From assembly GCA_004296775.1 (NCBI GenBank), contig RHGE01000059.1:1-64000 (forward strand): DNA of 64,000 nt, written 5' to 3'. Both the position numbers and the translations under genes were made by a program. Source of the DNA: Marinilabiliaceae bacterium JC017 (GTDB taxonomy: Bacteria; Bacteroidota; Bacteroidia; Bacteroidales; Marinilabiliaceae). Below, one piece after another: positions 27,269 to 36,107 of this stretch. Numbering within the stretch: the first letter of the stretch is position 1; each line of letters begins with the position of its first letter. The notes beneath the pieces are model-generated. The model was given only the letters and a program-made list of their open reading frames with translations, searched no databases and was not told where the DNA came from.

Positions 27269-27727
27269 CTAGAGTATCTCCAAATGCTCTTCGGTGGTTA
27301 TTTTCTCGCAATAATGACATTTCAATGCCACTTCTTTTTTATCCACCAAAGAGAAACGCGTTGTAATTGCTTCGTGGTTAGTGATACATTTTGGATTAAC
27401 ACATTTCACTATCCCCACTACTTCATCAGGAATAGTTACTGATTTTTTCTCAACCACTTCGTAATCCTTGATGATATTAAGTTTTGCATAAGGTGCTACC
27501 AGTGAGATTTTATTGATCTCATCATCTTCAAAAAACTTATCGGCCACTTTAACAATGGCTTTCTGTGCAAACTTATGACTCTCCAGGTTGGTTCCAAATG
27601 TGATTTGGTTTTGGATCTTATCCAATCCCAGAATTGAAATTACTTTAAAAAGGTGATCAGCTGAAATGTGATCTATAACGGTACCATTCTTAATGGCGCT
27701 TACTTTTAATTCTTTCGTATTACTCAT
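27269..27727 (-). CDS. pyrI: Aspartate carbamoyltransferase regulatory subunit
   Basis: 152 aa. Allosteric chain of ATCase; binds nucleotides in the N-terminal domain and holds zinc in the C-terminal domain that contacts PyrB. The four zinc ligands are visible as Cys109-X4-Cys114 and Cys137-X2-Cys140 (CVNPKC, CHYC). ATG at 27727, 20 bp after the pyrB stop, one operon. With PyrB it should form the class B, feedback-regulated ATCase. Confidence 0.95.
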   Translation of the reverse strand: MSNTKELKVSAIKNGTVIDHISADHLFKVISILGLDKIQNQITFGTNLESHKFAQKAIVKVADKFFEDDEINKISLVAPYAKLNIIKDYEVVEKKSVTIPDEVVGIVKCVNPKCITNHEAITTRFSLVDKKEVALKCHYCEKITTEEHLEIL

Positions 27728-27747
27728 GATGTGAATTTTTTTCAGTT

Positions 27748-28662
27748 CTATACCTCTTTTAATCCTAAAATGGAAGCCATGATTGCCATACGGGCATACA
27801 CTCCATTCTGTGCCTGTTGAAAATAATAGGCTTTCGGATTTTCATCCACATCTGTATGAATCTCGTTCACACGTGGCAGTGGATGCAGAATACGCAAGTT
27901 ATCCTTCGTATTATCAAGCATAGCATTGCGCAATACATAAACATTTTTCACCTTCTCATACTCGATAGGATCAGAGAATCTTTCTCTTTGCACACGCGTC
28001 ATGTATAGAATATCGGCTGCTGAGATAATATCTGTAAATTCACTGTGCTCGTAATATTTAATACCCAGCTCATCGAGGAACAGCTTATACTCATCAGGCA
28101 TCTTTAACTCATCGGGAGAGATAAAGTTAAACACCGGATTAAAATGCGACATGGCCATCAACAATGAGTGAACCGTACGTCCATATTTCAGATCACCTAC
28201 CAGGAAAATATTCAGATTTTCCAGTGTTCCCTGCGTCTTATAGATTGAGTATAAGTCCAGCAGTGTTTGGGTTGGATGCTGATTGGCTCCATCGCCGGCA
28301 TTAATAATGGGCACAGCAGACTCTTCAGATGAATAACGAGCAGCTCCTTCAAGGGGATGACGCATCACCACCAGGTCGGCATAATTACTAACCATTTTGA
28401 TGGTATCCTTCAGCGACTCTCCTTTGGTAGTAGAAGACGACGACGAATCGGTGAATCCTATCACACTTCCACCTAACCGGTTAATGGCCGTTTCAAAACT
28501 AAGACGTGTTCTGGTGGACGGTTCAAAAAACAAACTTGCCACCACTTTGTTTTTCAACAAAGGCTGATTGGGATTTGCCTCAAAATCAGCAGCCAGCTTT
28601 ACAATTTGTAAGATTTCTTCTTTCGAAAAATCCGTGATGGATACTAAACTTTTACCTTTCAT
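27748..28662 (-). CDS. pyrB: Aspartate carbamoyltransferase catalytic subunit
   Basis: 304 aa. Condenses carbamoyl phosphate and aspartate, the committed step of pyrimidine synthesis. Carbamoyl-phosphate loop [13 protein letters not shown] (Ser49-Arg53), the 80s loop SSSTTKGES with Lys80, and [14 protein letters not shown] with His129 are all intact. ATG at 28662. The upstream leader frame runs through an intrinsic terminator and stops inside codons 3-4 of pyrB, so the start is translationally coupled to it. The pyrI gene follows directly. Confidence 0.96.
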   Translation of the reverse strand: MKGKSLVSITDFSKEEILQIVKLAADFEANPNQPLLKNKVVASLFFEPSTRTRLSFETAINRLGGSVIGFTDSSSSSTTKGESLKDTIKMVSNYADLVVMRHPLEGAARYSSEESAVPIINAGDGANQHPTQTLLDLYSIYKTQGTLENLNIFLVGDLKYGRTVHSLLMAMSHFNPVFNFISPDELKMPDEYKLFLDELGIKYYEHSEFTDIISAADILYMTRVQRERFSDPIEYEKVKNVYVLRNAMLDNTKDNLRILHPLPRVNEIHTDVDENPKAYYFQQAQNGVYARMAIMASILGLKEV

Positions 28663-28918
28663 AATTGGTCGGGATTATTTGAATGTTTCCTCTATAAAAT
28701 TCGATTTTTTGAAATGGAAACAAGTAAGCCAGGAAAAAACGCACAAAAAAAAGACCTGAAATAAAAATCAGGTCTCCAATAGAAATAATATTCCTAAATG
28801 CTGTGAATTTTTGTGAAAAATGATTCCTCCCCTTTCGAAAACAATCAGGTTGTAAACCCATTTGGGGAGTCATGCAGGTAATAAATACCCGGCGATATTT
28901 GGTCCATTGTTCTATCAT
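28652..28918 (-). CDS. Candidate pyrBI leader peptide spanning the attenuator
   Basis: An open frame of 88 codons (ATG 28918, TAA 28652-28654) runs from the likely transcription start right through the terminator hairpin and overlaps the first 11 bases of pyrB. It is not similar to any protein I know. After the hairpin the T-run encodes a Phe-rich stretch ([15 protein letters not shown]), just as the U-tract of E. coli pyrL encodes Phe residues. The first ATG lies only about 10 nt after the -7 element, so translation would start nearly leaderless; internal ATGs at 28873 and 28861 are alternatives. Seen: frame, hairpin, overlap. Inferred: a role in UTP-sensed attenuation. Confidence 0.6.
   Translation of the reverse strand: MIEQWTKYRRVFITCMTPQMGLQPDCFRKGRNHFSQKFTAFRNIISIGDLIFISGLFFVRFFLAYLFPFQKIEFYRGNIQIIPTNYER
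28745..28775 (-). terminator. Intrinsic terminator in the pyrBI leader (attenuator)
   Basis: Minus strand: perfect 8-bp stem AGACCTGA / TCAGGTCT, 8-nt loop, then T7. It lies about 85 bp upstream of the pyrB ATG and inside the leader frame, so a ribosome close behind RNA polymerase would melt it. No other gene ends here. Confidence 0.8.
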
Positions 28919-28927
28919 TCCGGGGTT

Positions 28928-28935
28928 CAAAGATA
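28928..28935 (-). promoter_or_regulatory. -7 element of the pyrBI promoter
   Basis: TATCTTTG on the minus strand matches TAnnTTTG. No good TTG-type -33 is seen at the right distance; a T7 run is found there instead. Transcription would start near 28921. Confidence 0.55.
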
Positions 28936-29351
28936 GATAAAAACTCTGTTAAAAAAAGATTAGTAATTCAATTTTATTTCCTGAATTAAGCTAATACAAT
29001 GATTTTTTGAGGATAACCGCAAATGTTAAAAATAGATAACAAAATAGTATTGTCTGTTTCTTATTCAATGAGGGTGAAATCATTTTATCCCCTCCCGATA
29101 ATCAATTTGAACTGTCAATCACTTCTTTAATATCAGAATCGGCAGCTATCCAAATTACAATTAACTGCCTTAAGAAGAATTTAAACCCCATTTCTGAAAT
29201 TGCTGTTAAAACAATACATCTTAAAAGTACCTGGTAACATAACTACAGATGCGACATTCACCCATACGACTCAAACACTTTTACTCTGAATCTCCGGAAC
29301 TTGCAATGAAAGACACGGCAGTTTTGCAATTGAATAATGATCCCTATCAGA
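28936..29351. other. Intergenic stretch upstream of pyrBI
   Basis: About 415 bp, AT-rich, no ORF with protein character, no repeat copy and no strong hairpin recognised. Confidence 0.5.
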
Positions 29352-29852
29352 CTATCTAAATCGGAGTTCAGCCTTCAACCTTTCGAATACATTAAAAACA
29401 ATGGGGCATATTTCATAATTACCAATAACAACCAAAGTCCTGGAGTTAAAATGTTTCTTATGCAGATGAGGAAACGATCGGCAATCCTCTGGTCGATCAC
29501 CATAAATTGAACACAGCTTACCCTCCAGATATTTACATGGCGTTTCTTTTAAAAACTTCTCTCCCTCAAACTCATCAATAGTGATGTATCTTTTTTCAAA
29601 ATCGATTTTTGACAACCCCTCTTTTTCTGATAAAAAACTAATATTCGAATCAGAAACATATGGCCTTAACACTTTACAACAATTTCCACACGTTTTACAA
29701 TCTATTTGAGCCGATATTTCCGCATTGAGTTTATGAACAATCTTATCAATCCTGTTCCCATTTTGTCCTTTAAGATAAGTGCGAAAACGAAGATTATCAT
29801 TTTCTCTCCTTTTGGCGAGCCGTTTGATTTTATCAAGATCTAATTCCAACAT
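29352..29852 (-). CDS. YkgJ-family cysteine-cluster protein
   Basis: 166 aa from ATG 29852; a TTG two codons upstream is not needed. Conserved cysteine pattern of the YkgJ/Fe-S-Zn cluster family: CKTCGNCC (Cys52, 55, 58, 59), then Cys106, Cys114 (KLCSIYGDRP) and Cys124 in PEDCRSFPHLHKK. These proteins are thought to coordinate a metal or Fe-S cluster; biochemical role unknown. Isolated on both sides by long non-coding DNA. Confidence 0.88.
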   Translation of the reverse strand: MLELDLDKIKRLAKRRENDNLRFRTYLKGQNGNRIDKIVHKLNAEISAQIDCKTCGNCCKVLRPYVSDSNISFLSEKEGLSKIDFEKRYITIDEFEGEKFLKETPCKYLEGKLCSIYGDRPEDCRSFPHLHKKHFNSRTLVVIGNYEICPIVFNVFERLKAELRFR

Positions 29853-30491
29853 AGTCAATTATTTTAAGCTTTAATTCCACGTACCACATCAAAATAGATT
29901 GACAAATTACATCCCCTTTCCTTCATCTCAAAACCGGACGAACCACTTCCAATAGCCGAATCCTCTGCCATAATACTTCACTGTCTATCAGCATAATTTT
30001 ATTCATTAATATGAATAATACTTGATTGGGGAAGAATAAAATGTTTCAGCAAATCCTCAAACTCATTTACTTGAATAACGCTTCCGTTGGCTCTTCAGAT
30101 CAATCCCTTAAGCTAATAATGTATGCATATACTGTAGCCGTCTGATTAAAATTTAATCTTCGACTTAACTACCATGTAATACCTTATTTCAAGACTCGCT
30201 CATACCTGCATATTCGTATACCAGCTACTCTTCTGCTATTCTCTATGAACCAACTATGAGGTTCACGACCATCCTACTTTCGGACTTTTAAACAAACAGT
30301 ATTAGCACCTGCATAAAATCATCAACAATTTTAAAAGCTCATTAGTCTCTTCTCCTTGATTTTCGACTTACGAAGAAGTTACCCGATAAAGACCTCCTCT
30401 TATTGACATATACTTTGAATCGCATGAAGTGGGCTGAGTGAGTATGTTTTTATTTCTCTTGTCTTTTACGTTTGTTCCCGCCTGTACCAAA
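29853..30491. other. Long intergenic stretch
   Basis: About 640 bp between the YkgJ gene and the first accessory gene, with no coding frame of note. The only clear structure is the inverted repeat at its right end, given separately. Confidence 0.5.
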
Positions 30492-30534
30492 CCACCGTAA
30501 TAAAATTCAGACAAGACTCGATTTATTACGGTGG
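30492..30534. repeat. 13-bp perfect inverted repeat behind an orphan gene
   Basis: CCACCGTAATAAA (30492-30504) and its exact complement (30522-30534) enclose 17 nt. It lies 22 bp downstream of the stop of the minus-strand orphan gene at 30557 and is flanked by a GGCGTTAGC-type sequence. There is no T-run, so it is not a standard terminator. Confidence 0.75.
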
Positions 30535-30556
30535 ATGGCGTTAGCTTTTATTTCAA

Positions 30557-31357
30557 TTAATCCTTCTTCAATTCAGGATACTTACTTAATAGATGCTCTA
30601 ATCGTCTCATATCCATATCCGTAAAATAGTTATCTTGATATAATATTTTATAATTAGAGTCCATTATTTTCATAGCTGTAACCTTTAAATTAGCTTTATT
30701 GTCAATCATATTATTGACATTACCTTTGTAGTTTAGTACAGTTTCTGCATGTGTAACTTCTTGATTTGGATTTACCCCATCTTTATTTGAATATCGAATA
30801 ATGATGTTATTCAATTTTTCATCATCATTTTTCAATTTGATTAAGAAATATATCTGATTAATCAATTCTTTAGTCCCATTTTTAAATACTAATTCTACTA
30901 TTGGAGTATCCTTTCCAAACATTTGCTTTTTTGATAATTTCAAGTCCAATATTTCAACATAACTTAAAACTTTCAACTGTCTATCAGCTTCAATCTTCTT
31001 CTCATAGAGTAATGATACTTCTTGCCGAGCATTTTCTAAATTTTTAGCTCTATTCTTCTCAGCTATTTCATTGGCCATATTTTTGATTTGATTGATATTT
31101 TTACCATTCAATTCTTTCAATAAAGCTTCTTTTCGATCATTTTCATTTTCATATTTCTGCTCCAAGGTAAATGTCACAAGAAAAAGTGACATGGAAAATT
31201 CTTTACCCTCCTCCTCGTTCAAAGAGGATTTAATTTTCTCAATTGATTTTTCGAGATTTTCTTTTGATGAGCCATCAATAATAAGACTTTCATTGGATTG
31301 AGCATTACTAAATAAACTCAAAGAAGTCAATAATAAAAACAGTCCAAATTTTTTCAT
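30557..31357 (-). CDS. Secreted protein with DUF6694-like N-terminal region
   Basis: 266 aa. Signal peptide MKKFGLFLLLTSLSLFSNAQ. The mature N-terminus (DGSSKENLEKSIEKIKSSL, then EEGKEFSMSLFLVTF) resembles DUF6694-type envelope proteins. A helical Lys/Glu-rich linker and a C-terminal beta-rich part with TPIVELVFKNGTKELINQIY and VLNYKG follow, in the style of domains that describe conserved extracytoplasmic ligands. No catalytic motif. ATG at 31357. Monocistronic. A conserved non-coding element and a 22-bp repeat array lie upstream. Function unknown. Confidence 0.72.
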   Translation of the reverse strand: MKKFGLFLLLTSLSLFSNAQSNESLIIDGSSKENLEKSIEKIKSSLNEEEGKEFSMSLFLVTFTLEQKYENENDRKEALLKELNGKNINQIKNMANEIAEKNRAKNLENARQEVSLLYEKKIEADRQLKVLSYVEILDLKLSKKQMFGKDTPIVELVFKNGTKELINQIYFLIKLKNDDEKLNNIIIRYSNKDGVNPNQEVTHAETVLNYKGNVNNMIDNKANLKVTAMKIMDSNYKILYQDNYFTDMDMRRLEHLLSKYPELKKD

Positions 31358-31437
31358 AATTTTTACTTTAGATTAATTATATAGAAATTAGCTAGATGTC
31401 CTCAGTCATTACTACCACCTTACAAGTATTTTATCCT

Positions 31438-32160
31438 CCCCTTGACGAAAGTAACCAAAAATTGGTTCATTATCATAAATGAATGTAATTAAAGTGAATA
31501 TTTTATAATAAAGGTTAAAAACATCGTGAAACATTAACACCAGACTATACTATAGAGATTGTATTTATAGACATGGAAGAATTAGAGGATGGTATAGTTT
31601 ATGAATTAGTATGTGGCCTGAGGCCGAGCGATTACAACAAAGCAAGACGCTTCACTTAACACTATTACCATAACACCCGCAAATTCAACAATAACAGCGA
31701 GTACAAAGGATCTATTTTTATTTAAGGAACCTCGTTCTTCTCAAAAATTCAGCTGTTTAGTTTATAAGATTTCATCCCTTGTCATGTGACAAAGGCATTG
31801 CTTAAAAGACGGTAATTAGATGACGTTCATACTATTAAACAGAGACTTTAAACTCCCAACTCCCCGCAACAACTGCCAATGATTATAGCGCTGAACGAAG
31901 CTCCCAACGTCATTGCTCCAGATAATAGAGCATTACATAGGTGTTGATGTAGTAATTTCACAGGCACTAATACAAGGGAACCGCAAGTAGGTGTAGTTGT
32001 AGCCTCAAGTACGCCTACTTGAAGCCTCAAGTACGCCTACTCGAAGACGCAAGTACGCCTACTCGAGGACTCAAGTACGCCTACTCGAAGACGCAAGTAC
32101 GCCTACTCGAGGACGTGAGTACGCCTACTTGAAGACGTGAGTTGCTGTACTTACACCCCA
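31438..32160. repeat. Non-coding repeat locus A, including the 22-bp array
   Basis: This gene-free stretch shares blocks, in the same order and orientation, with 51506-52165: CGAAAGTAAC plus GGTTCATTATCATAAA at the left, TTCATACTATTAAACAGA in the middle and the 22-bp array at the right. Between the blocks the two loci are diverged. A short frame around 31573 (MEELEDGIVYELVCG...) stops after 28 codons and may be a gene relic. Confidence 0.65.
31984..32155. repeat. Tandem array of a 22-bp palindromic unit, 8 copies
   Basis: Unit period is exactly 22 bp; the base T of 'agT' recurs at 31988, 32010, 32032, 32054, 32076, 32098, 32120 and 32142. The six inner units carry CAAGTACGCCTACT(T/C)G(A/G)(A/G)G, whose core CAAGTA-CGCC-TACTTG is an inverted repeat. 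The first and last units are degenerate and end in GAGTTGCTGTACTTAC. Confidence 0.88.
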
Positions 32161-32210
32161 TCTTGAATAAGATTACAGAAAAACCATAAGACATGATGGT
32201 GACTATATAA

Positions 32211-32240
32211 ATAAAGGGTGCTATAATAGCACCCTTTACT
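32211..32240 (-). terminator. Terminator of the lipoprotein cluster
   Basis: Perfect 11-bp stem AAAGGGTGCTA / TAGCACCCTTT with a 3-nt loop, about 30 bp past the last possible coding frame of the minus-strand cluster. Confidence 0.8.
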
Positions 32241-32268
32241 CCCTTTTGAATATTACACTAAACCCCGC

Positions 32269-32517
32269 CTATTCAAATCTATTTTCGAATGGCATCTTAA
32301 CATTATGATTTTCCACACAATATACATGATGATCTCCCGGAAACATCAATGGCAATCTTACACAGGGTATCACATTATTGGGTAAGAGTTCAAAATCTGC
32401 GATTTGTATGTACGCAAAAATCCTTATTATCTCCCCCGCCTTAAGCTCCACCTTTCTTTTACGCCCTGCACTAATATCCAATTCATCCAATGAAATTCTT
32501 GTTAATACCAAAGTCAA
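32269..32517 (-). CDS. Possible small protein at the end of the cluster
   Basis: 82 aa if read from TTG 32517; no ATG near the start. The frame is in fact open back to 32571, overlapping the end of the YiiX-like gene. Composition is protein-like (LDELDISAGRKRKVELKAGE, then FAYIQIADFELLP), and it lies just before a good terminator, which supports translation. It could be a coupled short gene or the tail of a decayed one. No family recognised. Confidence 0.35.
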   Translation of the reverse strand: MTLVLTRISLDELDISAGRKRKVELKAGEIIRIFAYIQIADFELLPNNVIPCVRLPLMFPGDHHVYCVENHNVKMPFENRFE

Positions 32518-32557
32518 ACCTTTTAGAAACCTAAAACTAAGATTAACATATTCCAGT

Positions 32558-33190
32558 CTAAAGGCTATTATCTAACGATCTATTGTCATCTTTAATGCTT
32601 TTATAAATCACATTACACAGGGGGAATAAATAAATATTATCAATTCCATAGTACATATGTCTTGCAAATTCAATATCAGGACATATGATCTTGCTATTAT
32701 TAAAAGCCTGGTTGATGCAACATGCCACTAATTCAGCACAATACAACTCATCATCACTGGAAATATCAAAGTTCTTGTCAAAAGGTATTTTGGACTTGTA
32801 ATATTCCATTGCTTTGTTAACTACCCGCCTTTTAATTGAATCATGACACGCAATTCGATACACACCCCAGTTGCGAACCTCCTTTAAAAACGTACTGATA
32901 CTTTCTTTCTTAACATGCCCGATACCAGTTAATTCATTGGCTTCTGTATGGATTACAAAAATTGAATCGTTTTCAATTTTTGCAATACCCACATGGGAAT
33001 ACAGTGTCTCTGTTTTTGAACACTTACGGAAGTAATCAGAGAAGTACCCATTTCCTAATCGACATATAATGTCACCATTTTTGAAATCATGAAATGGTAA
33101 TACTTCCCTGGTTTTATGTGTTGGATTGGTTTGGCAGCTTAGAATTAACCAGGCACCAATCATCAACAGGCTACTGATCTTTACTTGCAT
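32558..33190 (-). CDS. YiiX/YebB-like permuted NlpC/P60 lipoprotein
   Basis: 210 aa from ATG 33190. Lipobox LILSC (Cys19). The body is a permuted papain-like (YiiX/DUF830) fold: NGDIICRLG opening, YSHVGIA with His66, an acidic/His segment VIHTEANE, and YCAELVACC with Cys151 as nucleophile. Enzymes of this fold cleave amide or ester bonds in lipids or peptidoglycan; the substrate here is not known. The start overlaps the end of the DUF4878-like gene by 20 bp, so the two are coupled. An ATG five codons upstream is possible. Confidence 0.8.
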   Translation of the reverse strand: MQVKISSLLMIGAWLILSCQTNPTHKTREVLPFHDFKNGDIICRLGNGYFSDYFRKCSKTETLYSHVGIAKIENDSIFVIHTEANELTGIGHVKKESISTFLKEVRNWGVYRIACHDSIKRRVVNKAMEYYKSKIPFDKNFDISSDDELYCAELVACCINQAFNNSKIICPDIEFARHMYYGIDNIYLFPLCNVIYKSIKDDNRSLDNSL

Positions 33191-33530
33191 CAACCTTCCA
33201 CTCACCTTCCATTTTTATTACAGTCAGTTTTTGCTCTTCCTCTTTCTCGTTCAAATAGGTAATGATGTATTTATCATCCTCTTTCACCTTATTCACCAGC
33301 TTAAACTTATAATCAAAATCAGGCTCTACTTTCTTCCCGCCAAACACATCGCCTAGCCCCCTGGCCATATCCAATAACTCACAGGTTCCGGGGGTTGCTA
33401 ACTTTTTGGCTTCATCAAATTTTTGTTGAGCTACATTTTCAACAAACTTTTTAGCCACTTCTTCCGGACTTGTTGATGAACACGCAGCTATCAAACAAAC
33501 AGTTGCTAAGACAATAAGTACTTTTTTCAT
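33171..33530 (-). CDS. DUF4878-like lipoprotein
   Basis: 119 aa. Lipoprotein signal MKKVLIVLATVCLIAAC (Cys17). The mature part is a small NTF2-like/DUF4878 domain: SPEEVAKKFVENVAQQKFDEAKKLAT, quoted in pieces EEVAKKFVENV and KFDEAKKLATP, then YIITYLNEKEEEQKLTVIKMEGEWKVD. Such proteins are common in Bacteroidota envelopes; role unknown. It overlaps the next gene, and 119 bp separate it from the LamG gene, so co-transcription with the upstream pair is likely. Confidence 0.82.
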   Translation of the reverse strand: MKKVLIVLATVCLIAACSSTSPEEVAKKFVENVAQQKFDEAKKLATPGTCELLDMARGLGDVFGGKKVEPDFDYKFKLVNKVKEDDKYIITYLNEKEEEQKLTVIKMEGEWKVDASKDQ

Positions 33531-33649
33531 TTTAGATACATTTTTAGGTTAATATATAATCACACATTAAGTCATTATAATTTCAGACAATTGACATGAA
33601 ACCGAATCACATTTATTGCCTTTTAAATACCTCCAATCCTTACAAAGAA

Positions 33650-35095
33650 TCATATCTCTTCGTAAACATTTCCCCATTCATCTTTAAACCTTCTTCCTCC
33701 TCCCAGAAACAACCCTAAAAGCAGAAACCCACCAACTATAACCAGTACAGCGACAATAACCAACATGGAAACAACCAGGGTAGCAATAAACGCCAGTCCT
33801 GCCAGGGGCAGTAAATATGCCAAACGCAGCAACGCAAAAACAACTCCTACCCGCCAAATACTCTCAACAATAGCCATTATTACCATAATTGCCATCATCA
33901 CACACAATCCCCAGGCAATCCAAACACATATTCCACTTCCGGCCGGCCATATGGTAAAATTTTCACCTAAATAAGACAGCACAAAGTCTGAATTAATCAA
34001 AGCAGGAATTGCCATAACAGCTCCAACAGTTATAAATCCATAGATCAGCCATGCCGAACCTTCTATAGTATCTCTTGCGGCCCAACGAATCAATAAGCGA
34101 TCAAAGCTTTGAAAACAGACAATTCCTAAAATTATTACTGCAAGAACACCCAGAAAGACATACAGAAATTCCCACGAAAAAAGTTCCAACTCGGGTATCT
34201 GAAACAATCCAAACAGAGCTGATGATTCTGAAACTTCTTTTTTGGACACATATGCGGTTTCAACATAAGCCTGTTTATCCTCATACATAATTGGCGTCCA
34301 TCCATTTATCTCAGCTTTATTTTCTACTAAGGAAACGGTATCACCTTTGGAATAAGATCCAAGGATCTGTCCTTTAGAGTTGGGAGTGTCTCTCACGATG
34401 TTTTTATCCATTTCAGACAGGTAACAAAACACCACTTCTTTAGGACTATACACGGGCTGCCCGGTATAAAGAGAATCAAGCATAGTCCCGGACAAAAGAC
34501 CTGAATAGATCTTCAGCTCGTCTAGTTCGCCGTAAAAACTAAATGAATTACTATAACAGGTCCCAAACTTCACAAAACCATACCCCCGATCATAGGTCGT
34601 TTTATAATGTTTCCCTTTTCCGTTCACGAACAGGTAAGTTGACCTTTTCTGATTATCAACACAAACAGCCACATTATTCCACTGGTCTTTATCTATTTTA
34701 ACCCCCCCAACCTGTCTATTATTATCTTTGAGATATATTTTTGAATTCTTCAATATTAAAGAACCCGATTTTTTCTTTCCACCAAAGCTTCCGATTTGCT
34801 CCACCTTATTTCGACTTTCCGTGATCTTCAGCCAAAATGAAATAGTATATGTCGGGTAATCCATTTCATTTAAATCAATGGGTACTTCTAATTCCGACTC
34901 ACTGCTAAATTGAAAGGCTCCTTTTTTATCCCACTCAATGTCCTGTGTTAAATCGATATCAGAAAACTCGCCATGCCGTCCATGCCCTGATTGATCTTTG
35001 GCTCCGCCATTAAAATCATAATACACTTCTACTGACGGTTGAGAAAAAGAAATAGTGCCGACTAGGAGCAAAACTAAACCAACAAGCTGTTTCAT
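33650..35095 (-). CDS. LamG-like / SH3 / multi-TM membrane protein
   Basis: 481 aa. Signal peptide ending ISFSQ, a concanavalin/LamG-like lectin domain (about 20-215: YYDFNGGAKDQSGHGRHGEF, WNNVAVCVDNQKRSTYLFVNG, GELDELKIYSG), a bacterial SH3 domain (about 225-285: KGQILGSYSKGDTVSLVEN, GWTPIMYEDKQAYVETAYVS), then four or five membrane helices (about 305-475). An extracytoplasmic sensor or binding module on a membrane base is the natural reading. It follows the 323-aa membrane protein by 40 bp and is probably a partner. No enzyme motif. Confidence 0.78.
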   Translation of the reverse strand: MKQLVGLVLLLVGTISFSQPSVEVYYDFNGGAKDQSGHGRHGEFSDIDLTQDIEWDKKGAFQFSSESELEVPIDLNEMDYPTYTISFWLKITESRNKVEQIGSFGGKKKSGSLILKNSKIYLKDNNRQVGGVKIDKDQWNNVAVCVDNQKRSTYLFVNGKGKHYKTTYDRGYGFVKFGTCYSNSFSFYGELDELKIYSGLLSGTMLDSLYTGQPVYSPKEVVFCYLSEMDKNIVRDTPNSKGQILGSYSKGDTVSLVENKAEINGWTPIMYEDKQAYVETAYVSKKEVSESSALFGLFQIPELELFSWEFLYVFLGVLAVIILGIVCFQSFDRLLIRWAARDTIEGSAWLIYGFITVGAVMAIPALINSDFVLSYLGENFTIWPAGSGICVWIAWGLCVMMAIMVIMAIVESIWRVGVVFALLRLAYLLPLAGLAFIATLVVSMLVIVAVLVIVGGFLLLGLFLGGGRRFKDEWGNVYEEI

Positions 35096-35135
35096 GAATA
35101 ATATTATTTAAGATTAAATCAATAAAACCGGTTTA

Positions 35136-36107
35136 CTAGGCCTGAACGACTTGAGATTTTTCCATGCCAATTTTAACCTTTATCCACCTCCAGGCATCCT
35201 GCAAGATGCTTATAAGTCGTTCCTGACGATAATTACGCAGGTAATTTACAACCGCCATGATTGGAACCAAAAAGAAGGTTGCTATTAAAATGCACACCAC
35301 CAGAAACACCAAGGCTATTAATTTCAGTATCATGGGACCATAATCCGATTCAGTAGATGATGAACCATCACTCCACTTGATCTTGGTAATAAAAGCAGAG
35401 GGCATACTTGTAATCAGAGTAAAAAGTCCCACTGTGAGCCACTTAATTAAACCGGCACTTTTCTGAAATAAATTAAAACGACGCTCTCTTTTTTCAATCA
35501 GCCAGGTAGGTGCTAAACTGGCATAATAATAGGCTACCAATATTCCAATAAGTATTAATAACAAAGGTATGCTCAACAGGCTGCTCCACAATATCTGTCG
35601 ATTTAATTTGCGTGCATATTTGGCCGGCTGATACTGGCTTAATTCTTCAATTTCTTCCTGATATTGCTCTATTTTATCTGCATTCTGCTCCTTCAATACT
35701 TCATCTGCCATCCATCCGTCTAATACTTTTTGCTTCGAGGCAATCTCATTTTTCAGCCTGGCGTCGGCCGCCTCCACTGTATAATCAATAGTAAGTGGTT
35801 CATAAACATTATTGTAGGCCAAATAAATAATAATCAACGCAAACACAACCATCAAAAACTTACTGCCCATAAAACGTCTCTTATTCTGATATGCTAATAC
35901 ATCCTCATCCTCCTGTAACTGCTCAATAATATCAGGTTCTGTTGGCTCTATCTCTCTAATACGATTGACATAGCTTTCAAATCGATCAACTTCTTTAAAA
36001 TTCTTAGGAAACTGCCACTCTTCACCCGTTTCCTGATCAACAAAAACATCACTGTAACAGGTTCTCGATTCATCCAATAACTGGCGCGCTTTTTCATTTG
36101 CATCCAT
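35136..36107 (-). CDS. Membrane protein with coiled coil, function unknown
   Basis: 323 aa. Cytoplasmic acidic N-terminus (about 1-75, Glu/Asp rich), a membrane helix near 80-98, an external coiled-coil segment (VLDGWMADEVLKEQNADKIE and EIEELSQYQPAKYAR), a pair of helices near 170-195, and two more near 220-240 and 255-290. No family recognised. First gene of the minus-strand cluster 36107 to 32269, which encodes two membrane proteins and two lipoproteins; they may form an envelope complex. Confidence 0.72.
   Translation of the reverse strand: MDANEKARQLLDESRTCYSDVFVDQETGEEWQFPKNFKEVDRFESYVNRIREIEPTEPDIIEQLQEDEDVLAYQNKRRFMGSKFLMVVFALIIIYLAYNNVYEPLTIDYTVEAADARLKNEIASKQKVLDGWMADEVLKEQNADKIEQYQEEIEELSQYQPAKYARKLNRQILWSSLLSIPLLLILIGILVAYYYASLAPTWLIEKRERRFNLFQKSAGLIKWLTVGLFTLITSMPSAFITKIKWSDGSSSTESDYGPMILKLIALVFLVVCILIATFFLVPIMAVVNYLRNYRQERLISILQDAWRWIKVKIGMEKSQVVQA

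Noticed and set aside
31848-32030. 60-codon frame over the 22-bp array
   Set aside because: It arises from the repeat units and is not kept in the related locus at 52 kb.
31984-32155. 22-bp array as a CRISPR array
   Set aside because: There are no unique spacers: the whole 22-bp period repeats, and no cas genes are present.
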